A stretch of 64,000 bases of DNA, taken from assembly GCF_018143015.1 (NCBI RefSeq), contig NC_054749.1, positions 35,897,000-35,960,999 of the forward strand, written 5' to 3'. Origin of the DNA: Lytechinus variegatus. Taxonomy: Eukaryota; Echinodermata; Echinoidea; Temnopleuroida; Toxopneustidae. Within the stretch, counting starts at the first letter, position 1; each line of letters opens with the position of its first letter. The notes under the pieces are model-generated. The model had not been told where the DNA came from, did not search any database, and saw only the letters and a program-made list of their open reading frames with translations. Positions 27,574-39,011 of the stretch are shown one piece after another. A program made the position numbers and the translations under genes.

Positions 27574-29910
27574 AGGTCACATGATCTCAATTCTGTGCTT
27601 GAAATTTAACCGTTACACGAAGTGCTCTAAAAAATCGCCAAGCCGAATTCAAAAGTAATACTGGTGACATTACTCCTATAGTTATTTGCCACATGCCAAA
27701 TATGTTTTTGAGCTGGCCTGGACCGCCCGTTTAACTGCGTCTTGCACAGGCTTTTTCATGTGACTACTTTTCTCCATGGGCGATGTTATCCGATTCCCTT
27801 TTTGATGGCATTGTTACATCTGAATATGGGTTGATATTGATGTAACACTCTATATTATCTGGTGAATATAATGTATAACTTTTCGATGGCGGAATATAGT
27901 GTCACTGCAACGTCATACATACAAATAGAAAATACAGTTCATTCAGTCGATTATATTTGAATTTCATAATTTAATATTATGTAGCGATGATCAAAATATA
28001 TAACATTCAATGCAAGTGATTTAAGTATACAATATTCCTATTCAATGACCATAAGGATGGCCAAGAGAGGTAATCTGGGACCTCACCCAAAGGTGGAGAG
28101 GTATCGTTTTAAAAGATCCTGAATCAGAAAAAGGTTGTCCTTTTACAGAAAGTAGAATGGAATGTCATTAATGATCAATGAAGTCCATGCCAAAATCACA
28201 TGTTACTGAGGTGAATGACCATTGTTGGCCTGGTCGAAAACACTTCTCACTTTTGAGGCATTAACATGACATGGATATATATTTATACCCTTGGGTTGTC
28301 AGAAATCAATGAAAATTTGCATAATGGTAGAGATTGACGTAATCTACGCAGTTGCATTGGTAAATTTCACTGAATTCATATATTTTTATTTTATATGAAT
28401 TAATTATGCTAATTTATTCATGAAATCATACTTTTTGCTCTGATTCACTAAATAAAGCTCCTAGAATGCTATTTTTTGGTGAAAATATTCTTTATAGCAT
28501 TCCTAACAATTGTGAATGAAAAAAATTCTGGTACCAAGACCAATTTCTTATGTATTTTATTGTTTTTTTTTAATTATGTATTTCTTTGTTTTTTTACTGT
28601 TTTTTTTTTGTTTTTTTCGATGGAAATCATTTCAGACTTAATTCTGATCATAAACAAGGCAAAATTAATTAAGTTTAATCAGTAAAAGTAGAAATAATGA
28701 TACATTTATGAATTTTGGCTAAATACACAATTTGCATTGGATTTGTACATGAAATCACGTTTATGAGCAATTTTGGGTCTGACATGCACTTACATAATGT
28801 TGCGTAATGTCGTAACCGCGTACCCGGGCGTCACAAATTTGCGCGAGACTTGAAAGTAAAAAGTCAGCGAGCGACGAGGTCAAAAAATTTTGCGCAGCAG
28901 ATATATCACAAAAATTGTCGAGGAGAATTAGGGTTAACCTGTTATATTACCTTCCTGGTCTGTCCATATCTTATCCATGACATGTGAATGACCCATTATG
29001 AGAGCCTGCTTGGTTTTCTCTGCTACACTGAGGTAGGTGCTTCTTATGATAGCGAACTTTACAGAGTTGTGCTCTGAAGTCTGTTTGGTACATTTTTACA
29101 TTATTAGTAAAGTTCAAGTAAGGTTTCATTACGCTCCTACCTTTCTTATGAGGGCTGTTACCATGATTTTTATTTAAGGAGGGAGGGGGAAGCCCCTAAG
29201 CTAGTGACGCTATAAATTTGTTTTCAATTGAATGAAAACCGTGGGAGAAAAATTTGAGTTACATGGCCTAAACCTCTCTTTTTGTACATTTCTTCCTTCT
29301 TTTTTTTGGTTTTGTTATTTCTTTATCACTTACAAGAGAAATGAGGGGGGGGGGGCAACCACACACACATGTGCCACTATCTCTTTCAGTCTCTTTTCAT
29401 GTTCTTTCTTTATTTTCAATAAATATCAGTTCTTTGTCATGCATGGCTAAACTTGGCTAACAGGTTGCGCAAGATAATAGTGCATGAAATACAAAATCTT
29501 TGATTACTGTAAAGTCTAATTCTCGATAGACAAACTCTCCCACATCTTGGACAGTATAGGCTAGATCATGAGAACCATCTTGATTTCAGGCATTGGTTTT
29601 TCTTTTTCGGCACCTTTCCTCCAGTGGTATTGTGTTCAAACAAGAGATGGCTGTCTTGATCATGATGCATTGCCTCCATGATGATATCAAATATAACATT
29701 TTCATTATCTTCATTCAAAATATCAATGATTATGATCATAGATCTAGTACATAGGGTTATTTTCATCATTGTCATCATTTTCATCATCATCAACAATACT
29801 ATTAAATTCTTATCCTGTGCTTCTCATCTTTAACATCCAAATGAGAAGATAACTGTGTGTTCTCTTATATTGCTCATACATGTACATGTATCTGTCAAAT
29901 ACATAACACT
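27574..29910. other. Intergenic region with a partial duplication
   Basis: 27720-27812 is a diverged duplicate of 27180-27270 (shared TTTTTCATGTGACTACTTTT), so the TatD-like pseudogene was partly duplicated. 28735-28850 (GTCTGACATGCACTTACATA) recurs at 63655-63725. TTAGGGTTAA at 28928 resembles the end of the element at 18813-19440. A G-run lies at 29345-29356. No gene was seen. Confidence 0.45.
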
Positions 29911-30202
29911 CCATAAAGCTGTTCGTAAGTTAATAGTGACTTTAAGATCGATTGGTGATCCCTTCTTGTGGTAAATGGTATATTCGTTGGTGATGGTTTA
30001 GCGTGTAAGAAAGGATCACCAGTTTTTCTTAAAGGGCGCTTTGAAGATAATGTAGAAGGATTTCTTCGCTCCGACTAAATCTCTCCAAATCCACAACAAC
30101 GGACCTTCTTCAAACTACTTCTCAGCATCATAAGGTAATATCATATCTGATTGACTGGATTTGCATCATTTATTGATTTTTGTTGCTTCTTAAGTGTCGA
30201 CA

Positions 30203-31010
30203 ATGTCGAATACAAGATCTAAATCTGCTGCGTACACCGGCAAACTCAGTGACACGCCCATTTCTAATACGTACGCTACGGAGGAAGCGGTATCGGAATT
30301 TAGAGACCAATTTGATAAATTCTCTTCAAAAGTTCTAGAAAAACTTGATAATGTAACGTCAACATTATTATCAGTTCGGGATGAAATGAAAAATATCAAA
30401 TCTTCCCTTCATGAAGTTGACGGCTAATTCGGCGGCGAGAATCGATACATTAGAACGCGAGACCCTCCCCGGAATGTCAAGAATGCAGAAAGAATCCAAC
30501 CAAATGATGCGTGACTCATTAATTGCGATGGAGATCCATGACCGTAAACAAAATCTTCTGTTTTATGGAGTTCCCCAGAGCCCACGAGAAAATACTACTG
30601 ACACCCTTCGGAAGGTTATGGTAGAGCTTGGCTTATCCGAAGACCAAGTTCGGAATATTCAATTTGTTAACACTCATCGTTTGCCGAGGAAATCTTCGAC
30701 GTCGTCATCGGCGACCCCTTCCAACCCAGACCCCATTATCGCACGATTCGTGACGATTTTTGATCGCGATGCTGTTCTTAGTGCATACCACGATTCGCTG
30801 AAACGAACGAGATCCAAGTCAGCTATCACGATTCGCATAGACCTACCACAAAAACTTAAGCAAGTGCGGTACGAGCTGGAAAAGGCAGCATACGATTTGA
30901 GGAAGACTAAGGAAATGTCTACACGAATTCGTCTCATCGGCACGAAGCTTATTCTTGAATATAGACCAAAAGCACAGCGTCAAGCGTCCTGGTTGCTATA
31001 TCAGGTGTAA
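30203..31010 (+). pseudogene. LINE ORF1, L1-type nucleic-acid-binding protein, frame-broken
   Basis: The first frame runs from ATG 30203 (MSNTRSKSAAYTGK) to TAA 30425-30427. The second frame is open from 30390 to 31010. They overlap by about 35 bases, so a +1 shift would join them. The first part and the start of the second are heptad-rich and probably form a coiled coil. Then come RKQNLLFYGVP (start of an RRM-like domain) and a C-terminal domain with DRDAVLSAYHDSLKR and RIRLIGTKLILEYR, as in L1 ORF1p. The protein trimerises on RNA in L1. Whether the shift is a mutation or programmed frameshifting cannot be told from one copy. Confidence 0.7.
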
Positions 31011-31113
31011 TCAGGATCGATGTTTCAATAAATCATGTATATATATATATATAGCGATCAAAATTGAAATCATTCAGTTGAAGTTTCTGTCTTCTTGTTT
31101 TATCGCTTCAGGA

Positions 31114-31131
31114 GGCCTTTTGGCTAAGATC
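31114..31131 (+). other. U2-snRNA-like 18-nt segment in the LINE inter-ORF region
   Basis: GGCCTTTTGGCTAAGATC is identical to the conserved 5' part of animal U2 snRNA. ATCGCTTC at 31102-31109, the very start of U2, precedes it in nearly the right spacing (4 bases instead of 2). Downstream the match fades. It is not a U2 gene; it looks like a captured or target-derived fragment. Confidence 0.55.
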
Positions 31132-32247
31132 GTGTATCATGTGTAAATTCGTCAACCACGTGCATAATGTTTGTAAACAAGCGACCACTTTCCCACGGGT
31201 GATTATGTTAATCTCTATTTAGGAGTGGCAAGACCCCCTCGACCGCGTTACTGCTTAAGTGCATTCCACGATTCGCTTAAACCATAGAGTTATTAGCTCC
31301 ATGCTTAAACAATCAAGATTTAACACAGCTACTCTTACCTTCAGCATGTGCATCACGAGCTAAACGATGTAAAGCAATAGATCTGTGTTTGTATTCCATA
31401 TATTCAAGGGTGACCGTGGAAAAATGTATATAAGAATTTGTCTTAATTGCGCGGATCTATTCAGTGCTTTTACAATATAAACTACTATAAATGCACCAGA
31501 GCAGCAAGTGTCTTTGTTGGTACATTGAATGTCATCACGATAGTTGTATACAGCGACCTACTGGGAAATATGTTCCTATAAAATGTTTCTTCCCTGATCC
31601 TTTTCATCCCCCTCAAGCATGTGTCTAATGTATACAAATATTGATTACTTTCCCATGGGGATCATTCGTGCATCTATGTACATATCCTCTGGTTCCCGAT
31701 TTTGTTTTTTTAGGACCAGAATTAGCTTGGCTTTGTGATTATTATTGACTGTTCAATCAAGTTCACATATTTTATATTTGTACTCCTTTTTTAAACCTAT
31801 GAATAAAACATAAATGAGCTGTAAAACGAAACGATCTGAACTTTTTTCCGACTGATTCACAATATGGAGACTGTTAAAATATTACAATACTATATGAAAA
31901 ATATTCCATCAAAACGAATGAAATTAGTATTGTGTGACAAACATATTACATACGAATTCTTTTTATAGATTTATTCCCCTTTTAGGAATCTGAATTATAT
32001 TTATCTTATGTATGCATTTACTTTTGCTGAATGTGGTTTTGGAGGGATACCTTCATGACAGTTGTAATAGAATCTGAACAAATTTTCTTATTCGATATTG
32101 ATTTCTGCTTTTTAAACCTTAGTGTAAGTTTGTATAAGATTTGCATTTTTTTTTTTTTTTTTTTTACACACTCAATGCAGCTTTAGTTTTCGTACATTGA
32201 TATCATATCTCTGTATTTTTTTTTTAATTCTCTACTCTGCTCCTCTG

Positions 32248-35200
32248 ATGAGAAGTAATAGTAATCTTTGTCATAACTGTTGTAAAATACAATCAAATGG
32301 AGTCAATACATTCTGTGTTCCCTGCAGTTCAGAAATATTTCCTTTCAATCACTATCTAGATGATGATGAATTTATATTGTCTGTATTTACTTTTTTTCAT
32401 TTAGAAAAAAATATTAATGAAGAAAAATATAACTCTTTATCTGTTAACCCTCTAAGTTTAAATGACATTGGGAATGACTTAAATTCATTACAATTCTCAC
32501 TTGATGATGATGATGATGTAATAAATGATCCTTGTACGTATATGTTTTCTGATGATTTCGTCAAAAAATATAAATCTACTCCTCAAACCTTTTCAATACT
32601 GCATGTCAATTCAAGGAGCTTGGTTCGTAACTATGATGAATTACAACTTCTACTCAATTCACTAGATTACAGGTTTACAATTATTGGAATTTCTGAAACT
32701 TGGTTTCGTAGCAATATTCTAGTTCATATGTTTGACATCGATGGATACTCACTTGTCCATATAGATAGACTTAATAAACACGGAGGTGGAGTAGCTTTAT
32801 ATATTAGAGACGATATTGATTATAATTTATGTTCTGATATATCTTTTAGCCGTGATCATTGTGACACTCTCTTTATTGAAATTCAACAACCCCAAAAGAA
32901 AGCAATTATTATTGGATGTGTTTACAGAGTACCTAATACTGATATTGCCATGTTTGAAGAAACACTCTCAAGTATTTTTGTCAATATTAATCTACATAAT
33001 AAAGAAATATATCTGTTAGGTGATTTTAACATCAATTTACTCAATTCTGATATCAATTACAAAACTAGTCATTTTTTAGATACTCTGTTTTCAAATGGTT
33101 TATTTCCATCTATTACTAAACCAACACGGGTAACTAGACATTCTGCAACTTTAATTGATAACATTTTTACCAATTGTATTCATATGCATAAAAACTGTGG
33201 TATAATATATTCCGATATCTCAGATCATTTCCCGATATTTTGTTTGAAAGATGAATTATCAATTTCTATTAATCCACCTTTTTGTACTAAATCACGCGTT
33301 TTTACAAATGAGAAAATTAACTTGTTTAAAGGTAAACTACACTTGATTGACTGGTCAGTCATTTACTGTCAAACAGATGTTAATATATCTTACGATCTTT
33401 TCATTCATAAACTTAGTAACTTATATTTTGAATGTTTTCCACTTGTAAAGAGGAAAGTCCGTAAAAAATACGACAAACCTTGGATCACTAACGGTATTAG
33501 CAAATCTATTAAGAAAAAACACAAACTTTACTGTCGTTATCTAAAGAAGGCTGATATCTCATATCGTGATAAATATGTTAGGTACAAGAATATTTTAACT
33601 GGTATCATTCGTCAACGTAAAAAATTATATTATGAAAACTTATTTAAAAACGTGAAAGGTAACATGAAAAAAACTTGGTCCGTAATAAACAAGCTCCTGG
33701 GTAAGAGAAAAAAGTCGATACCTTCTCATATGTACCACAATCAAACCAAAATATTGGGTAAAGCTTCTATTGCTGAAGCATTCAATAATTATTTTGTTGA
33801 TATTGGTAAGACTACACAAGAAAAGATACCCATTTCCTCTTCTCATTTTCATGACTATTTATTCAATCGTGTACCGGTTTCACTATTCTTTAACCCAACT
33901 TCACATACCGAAATACTTAATGTTCTCTCTTGCATGAAATCATCTGCCTCACCAGGTTCAGACTGCATTGCAGCACATGTTATCAAGGCATGTATCCATT
34001 CTATTATTAAGCCACTTTGCTTTATATTCAATGAATCAATGTCGCAAGGCACCGTTCCTGATAAACTTAAGACAGCTGTGATAGTACCTATTTATAAAAA
34101 GGGTGATAAGCATGACATGATTAATTATAGACCTATTGCCCTTTTATCTTTCTTTTCAAAAATGCTAGAAAAAATTATTTATACGCGGCTTTTTAAATTT
34201 CTCTCGTCCAATGACATATTAATATCACAACAATTTGGATTTAGAAAAGATTTTTCTACAGAACTTGGTGTATTAAATTTAATAAACATTATATCACAAG
34301 CAATCGATGATAGCAACTATTGTCTTAGTGTATTTATGGACCTCTCAAAGGCATTCGACACCATCGATCACCACATTTTGATAAGTAAATTAGAAAACTA
34401 TGGTGTTAGAGGGGTTCCACTACAGTGGTTCACCAGTTATTTGATACGTAGAAGGCAACAAGTGGTGGTCGATGGTGTCAAATCTAATCTAAGTTATATA
34501 TCTTGTGGAATTCCTCAGGGGTCTGTGTTAGGCCCCCTCCTCTTTCTTTTATATATTAATGATATAATTAATTGCTCCTCAGTTTTACGATTTTCATTAT
34601 TTGCTGATGATACCACTGTTACACTTACTCACAAAAAAATTAATGATCTTATATCATCAGCAAATGATGAATTGGATAAACTACATAAATGGTTCGTTTG
34701 TAATAAACTACTCTTGAATTCTGAGAAGACCAAGTATATAATTTTTCGAGGAAGAGGCAGGACGGTTCCTCTGAATATTCCTAATCTTATTATTGGTGGT
34801 AATATAATCTCTAAAGTTGACAGTATCCAATTTTTAGGTGTCTTTTTAAATGAATATCTTTCTTGGAAACCCCATCTCAACTCAGTTTGTACTAAAATAT
34901 CAAGATCTATAGGGGTTCTCTGCAGACTTAGACTTTTTATGCCTCAGACTATTTTGACTTCTTTATATAACAGTATTATTCTTCCACACTTAAACTACTG
35001 CAATATTGTCTGGGGTCACACATTCAAAACCCACTTAGATAAGTTATGCATTCTACAAAAGAAAGCAATCCGAATTATATCTAATGCTGCATTTAATAGT
35101 CATTCCAAACCGCTATTTACCCAATTAAACATTTTACCATTGAATGGATTAATATCATTGAATTCTCTTGTTTTCATGTATAAGTTCCACACTAAAATTT

Positions 35201-35424
35201 TACCTCCTACCTTGAGAGATATTTTTGTTCCAAATTCATCAATTCATGCTTACAATACTCGTCAATGTAATCTCATTCGTCTCCCTCAAGTTCGAACTTC
35301 TGTTGTTTCTAATTCATTTAAAATGACTTTCCCTAAATTATGGAACAAACTTCCCAATGACATTAAAAACAGCTCCACTATTACCAGATTTAAAAAGTTG
35401 TGCAGGGCAATGTTAACCTCTTAA
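32248..35424 (+). CDS. LINE ORF2: AP-type endonuclease plus reverse transcriptase, intact
   Basis: The first ATG in the frame (32248) gives 1058 residues without interruption. The N-terminus has CHNCCK and CVPC, a possible small zinc-binding motif. The endonuclease spans about residues 115-335, from ILHVNSRSL through ISETWF and LLGDFNINLL to SDHFPIF. The reverse transcriptase follows, with PGSDCIAAHVIK, YRPIALLSFFSKMLEKI, MDLSKAFDTIDHHIL, IPQGSVLGPLLFLLYIND and the catalytic FADD near 785-788. A C-terminal thumb-like region includes LNYCNIVWG. The enzyme nicks target DNA and copies the element's RNA there. No frameshift or stop was seen, and all hallmark residues I checked are present. Confidence 0.9.
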   Translation: MRSNSNLCHNCCKIQSNGVNTFCVPCSSEIFPFNHYLDDDEFILSVFTFFHLEKNINEEKYNSLSVNPLSLNDIGNDLNSLQFSLDDDDDVINDPCTYMFSDDFVKKYKSTPQTFSILHVNSRSLVRNYDELQLLLNSLDYRFTIIGISETWFRSNILVHMFDIDGYSLVHIDRLNKHGGGVALYIRDDIDYNLCSDISFSRDHCDTLFIEIQQPQKKAIIIGCVYRVPNTDIAMFEETLSSIFVNINLHNKEIYLLGDFNINLLNSDINYKTSHFLDTLFSNGLFPSITKPTRVTRHSATLIDNIFTNCIHMHKNCGIIYSDISDHFPIFCLKDELSISINPPFCTKSRVFTNEKINLFKGKLHLIDWSVIYCQTDVNISYDLFIHKLSNLYFECFPLVKRKVRKKYDKPWITNGISKSIKKKHKLYCRYLKKADISYRDKYVRYKNILTGIIRQRKKLYYENLFKNVKGNMKKTWSVINKLLGKRKKSIPSHMYHNQTKILGKASIAEAFNNYFVDIGKTTQEKIPISSSHFHDYLFNRVPVSLFFNPTSHTEILNVLSCMKSSASPGSDCIAAHVIKACIHSIIKPLCFIFNESMSQGTVPDKLKTAVIVPIYKKGDKHDMINYRPIALLSFFSKMLEKIIYTRLFKFLSSNDILISQQFGFRKDFSTELGVLNLINIISQAIDDSNYCLSVFMDLSKAFDTIDHHILISKLENYGVRGVPLQWFTSYLIRRRQQVVVDGVKSNLSYISCGIPQGSVLGPLLFLLYINDIINCSSVLRFSLFADDTTVTLTHKKINDLISSANDELDKLHKWFVCNKLLLNSEKTKYIIFRGRGRTVPLNIPNLIIGGNIISKVDSIQFLGVFLNEYLSWKPHLNSVCTKISRSIGVLCRLRLFMPQTILTSLYNSIILPHLNYCNIVWGHTFKTHLDKLCILQKKAIRIISNAAFNSHSKPLFTQLNILPLNGLISLNSLVFMYKFHTKILPPTLRDIFVPNSSIHAYNTRQCNLIRLPQVRTSVVSNSFKMTFPKLWNKLPNDIKNSSTITRFKKLCRAMLTS

Positions 35425-35525
35425 CCTTCTGAAATAATTACCAATGTATTTTTTTTTTTTTTTTTTTTGCATGAGTGTGTTATTACGATTTTTTTTTTTT
35501 TTTTTTTTTTTGATATATGTTATCC

Positions 35526-35564
35526 GGTGGCCCCTTCTATAAGCTTTGCTTCTCCGGGGTCACC
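35526..35564 (+). other. LINE 3'-UTR stem-loop
   Basis: GGTGGCCCC (35526-35534) can pair with GGGGTCACC (35556-35564), with one G-U pair, across a 21-base loop. It lies 90 bp before the ATTGA-repeat tail. 3' stem-loops are recognised by the reverse transcriptase in several stringent-type LINEs, which fits its position. Confidence 0.55.
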
Positions 35565-35684
35565 TTACCATCATTGTAATTTCTGATTCATGGTTGTTGA
35601 TTTGTTTGTATTGTTTTTGTATTTGATGGTTTAACAATAAATTGAATTGAATTGAACTTACGAACAGCTTTATGAAATGGCCCC

Positions 35685-37575
35685 ACTAACCTCTAGTGCT
35701 CCTTAATATCAACTGAGTTTTTAGTATTCCAAAGAATACAGTCTTGCTCCCTGTTCACCTCGCCTGGGTTAAGTGTGGAAAATGTATATCAATGTTTCGC
35801 CAAAGAAAAATAGTGCTGCAGGAGGATTTGAACCTTTAGTCTTACATTCTTTAGTCTGAGACCTAGACCACAACAAAACACCTTTAAAAACTCATAGGTG
35901 CTAGTTTTATACAACTTGGCTTCACAAAATAAGGGATATATTTCTGATCATGCTCCAATCTGTGATGTGCAAACTGCAGTAGAAGGCAAAACTTAATGAT
36001 CAATAATGGTCTAACTGCAATTTCATATGCTTCAGTAATAATCAAGACCAAAAATGCTGAAATGACTGAAGTCTCTGAAATCAAATATGTGCCAGTTATG
36101 TATGTGAACAGTGTTGGCAGAAGCAAAATGTTGGAGGTAGTCGGATCAAAGCGTTGGTGATTGTAGGCTGCTTGTTTATAAAGAAAATATTTTCTAGTTT
36201 TAATATTGGTATGCATTAATTTATTGATTGAATGTGTGTGTATTTGTACAATGCATTTGTTTTATGTATAATGGTGATTGGCAATTCCAGTATACCTTTA
36301 TGGATTAGTGTTGTCACAGTATATGTCTGTGTTTTGTTTGTCAAATGCAAAATAAAAAAAGAATTATAAATTGTAATATAATGATATGCCTGTTATGTGT
36401 ACTATTGTTTCAATGTTTATTTCAAGTATTTGTAAATCATGTGAGATAGTTGCATGTACATGAGAAAAGGGAGATTTGTATATGAATAGTTTATAACTTT
36501 TAAGAAAGTTTTAATTTAACATTTTGTACTAGTTGATACATTTCATCTACATCTACATGTATCTACATTTTGTCAGTAAAATATATTGTTCTTTCCAACA
36601 AAGTTATCTTATTCTTCCATATTTTTCACGCTGTAGTATTCTTTGGGTACATAAAAAAGTCTGGCAGATTGTTTGCTTCTTTAAAGGAAGCTAACTAGTT
36701 GCTTTTTTACTCAGTCTGGTTTAAGATACCACAAATTCCTTTGTTAAAGTGTTTGAAAGTTGAAAAGCCAAGATTTAGCATATACTCAGATACTTTGAAA
36801 CAGTTCTAAAATGCCTGGGGCATAGTCGAGGGCTTTTAGATTGTAACAAATGTAATGTGTGGTAATTTTTTGTTAAGATAGTGATCAATGTAGATCCTAT
36901 ACATCTCATGAACATGACCAGTCAATAGATCTTAGTCATTTGCAAATTTGCCACTTTGATAAAATAAGGTTCCACGTCACCAGTTTACTATATAATGTCT
37001 TCAAGACTTGAACTCTTACTACAAATGTTTCGGTAATTTACTTCACAATGTTTGGGGATTCTTATATTTATTACTAGAAGGTGGTCTTATGTCCTTTTCT
37101 TGCCTCTCTTTGAATTCTTTTTATTTATATAATGTATATGTCTGATTTTTTTTAAATACATGAATGTAGAAAGGCTTTACAACTCAAGCTTATGGGACAT
37201 CTGTGTTGTATTAATAAGGAATTAGATATCTTCACAAGTGATATTTTTTGTATGTAATAAACATTCTTTTGTGTATTTGAATTGAAACACACATGAAACA
37301 ATAGATGAATAAATGTATGAAAGAAATCAATACATTCTTGTACCCTTTTTTTGTTTTTGATGGTGCACAAATGTACAATAGAGAATATGAAATGTCAATG
37401 CATCTTCCGTATCAAACAACAAATGGGTATTTAATTCTCCAAACTTATCCGCATTGCATAATCTTGAGGGTCTGTTTTTACCCTGTCCATATTCCTCTCC
37501 ATCTCTCTGCACGGAAAATTTGTGTACAACAATCATTAACATGCTATGCTCAGCATCGAGCGCAATGACATTGTA
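35685..37575. other. Intergenic stretch without a recognised gene
   Basis: AT-rich sequence. 35800-35880 on the minus strand has a weak tRNA-like B-box (GGTTCAAATCC), possibly an old SINE head. The rest holds several AATAAA words (for example near 36350) and nothing I can identify. Confidence 0.35.
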
Positions 37576-37816
37576 ATGGTCATGGTGGCTAAGTGATAGA
37601 GCGTCCGCCTCATGAACGGGAGGTCATGGGTTTGATACCGGCCGAGTCATACCAAAGACTTATAAAAATGGGACCTTCTGCCTTCTTGATTGGTGCTCAG
37701 CATTAAGACTGGAGAAGGGTAATAATAACATGTTATGTTATGCAGGGCCCACTGGAAGAACAGTCTTATGATTGAAGTGGCTACCCTTGGTAAATAAAAC
37801 TTTATTATTATTATAT
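37576..37816 (+). mobile_element. tRNA-derived SINE
   Basis: The head carries A-box-like TGGCTAAGTGATAGAGCG and B-box-like GGGTTTGATACC. The body contains TGGGACCTTCTGCCTTCTTG, and the 3' end is AATAAAACTTTATTATTATT. Its body differs from the other SINEs of the window. Confidence 0.65.
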
Positions 37817-37930
37817 GAGAAACATTAAGTCGTAACGATGAGACCATATTAACTGATTATGGGAAGTGACATGACATGCTCAATCAATTTTTTCCTTATT
37901 TGGGGGCTGGGGATGAGGGTGGGATAGACA

Positions 37931-38070
37931 ATTATATTGGATTGGATCATTTCATGGAATACCAGGAATATTCCACTTGGGCCAATATTCCCCACATCGC
38001 AGATGAGTGGAATATTGGCCCTAACTCATAGAAAATATCTGGTATTCCACTCTGATCCATCCAATATAAT
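37931..38070. mobile_element. Small foldback repeat
   Basis: ATTATATTGGATTGGATCA at the left and TGATCCATCCAATATAAT at the right are inverted copies. GGAATACCAG...CTGGTATTCC and GGGCCAATATTCC...GGAATATTGGCCC pair further in. Confidence 0.7.
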
Positions 38071-38413
38071 ATAAATATCAAAAGAAAACACACCAAACAT
38101 TATAATTTAATAGGAAAATACATTTAATGATATGCAACAACAATGTAATCTTCAATCTTCCACCTTAATACTCGGATCCATTTCCATTTTACACATTTTT
38201 ATTGCAACAAGAAAAAAAAGAATGCATAATCAAACTTTTAAACTGTCAGAAAATCAGTATGGGGCCCATTCGGTAAAAATGTTTTGTATAAAAGTTTCGT
38301 AAAAAAAACTATGGTATCTTTCCATTATTGCAAGTACCATGGTAACAGAGCTCAGAATCATGATCCAGGTTTCCATGGTAGTTACAAAAATAGCAAAGTT
38401 ACCATGCTTGTAG

Positions 38414-39011
38414 TTAAAGGAGAATGAAGCCTTTGGAACAAGATAGCTTGTGTGAAAACAGAAAAATCAAAGAAACAGATCAACGAAAGTTTGAGAAAAA
38501 TCAGACAAATAATGAGAAAGTTACGAGCATTTGAATATTGCAATCACTAATGCCATGAAGATCCTCCTGTTGGCAATGCGACAAATATGTGTGATGTCAC
38601 ATGTGAACAACTTTCCCTTTGATGGACTATAAAAAAACACCAAAATGTCCCTTTTTGCTTTTGCTTATGGTGATACAAACACTTTATCCATGATGTATTC
38701 TTTAAAAATCTGTTTTACATGCCCTCCTATAAAAAGAATACATGATCTACTGATAGATGTGATAAAAGAGGCAGTTTAAGTGAAATATATATACTAAGTA
38801 ATGGGGAGAGTTGTTCACAAGTGACATCACACATATTTGTCGCATTGCCAATGTGAGGATCTCCATAGCATTAGTGATCGCAATATTCAAATGCTCATAC
38901 AGTAGCTTTCTCATTATTTGTCTGATTTTTCTCAAACTTTCGTTGATCTGTTTCTTTGATTTTCTGTTTTCACACAAGCTATCTTGTTCTAAAGGTTTCA
39001 TTCACCTTTAA
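38414..39011. mobile_element. Palindromic TTAA-flanked MITE, copy A2
   Basis: It starts TTAAAGGAGAATGAAGCCTT and ends AAGGTTTCATTCACCTTTAA. It aligns along its length with copy A1 at 592-1189. Both share arm words such as GATGTCACTTGTGAACAACT (slightly changed) near the inner ends. Confidence 0.8.

Larger units (their letters stand above)
30035..35656 (+). mobile_element. Near full-length non-LTR retrotransposon (LINE), about 5.6 kb
   Basis: The borders are set by the interrupted MITE. The element has a 5' leader, an L1-type ORF1 broken by one frame change, a ~1.2 kb inter-ORF stretch, an intact endonuclease/reverse-transcriptase ORF2, a 3' UTR with T-runs and a stem-loop, and a short ATTGA-repeat tail (35640-35656). 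The ORF2 wording (SKAFDTIDHHIL, GIPQGSVLGPLLFLLYIND, FADD) places it in the Jockey/CR1-like assemblage; the exact clade is unresolved. The intact 1058-residue ORF2 suggests a recent insertion. Confidence 0.85.
29911..35684. mobile_element. Hairpin MITE split by the LINE insertion
   Basis: 29911-30034 matches the left arm and most of the right arm of the MITE at 14041-14220. 35657-35684 (CTTACGAACAGCTTTATGAA then ATGGCCCC) completes the right arm. The 5.6 kb between is the LINE. About 10 bases of the target appear to be missing at the junction compared with the intact copy. Confidence 0.75.

Noticed and set aside
31114..31131. U2 snRNA gene
   Set aside because: Only about 26 bases match; the branch-pairing, Sm and 3' stem regions are missing.
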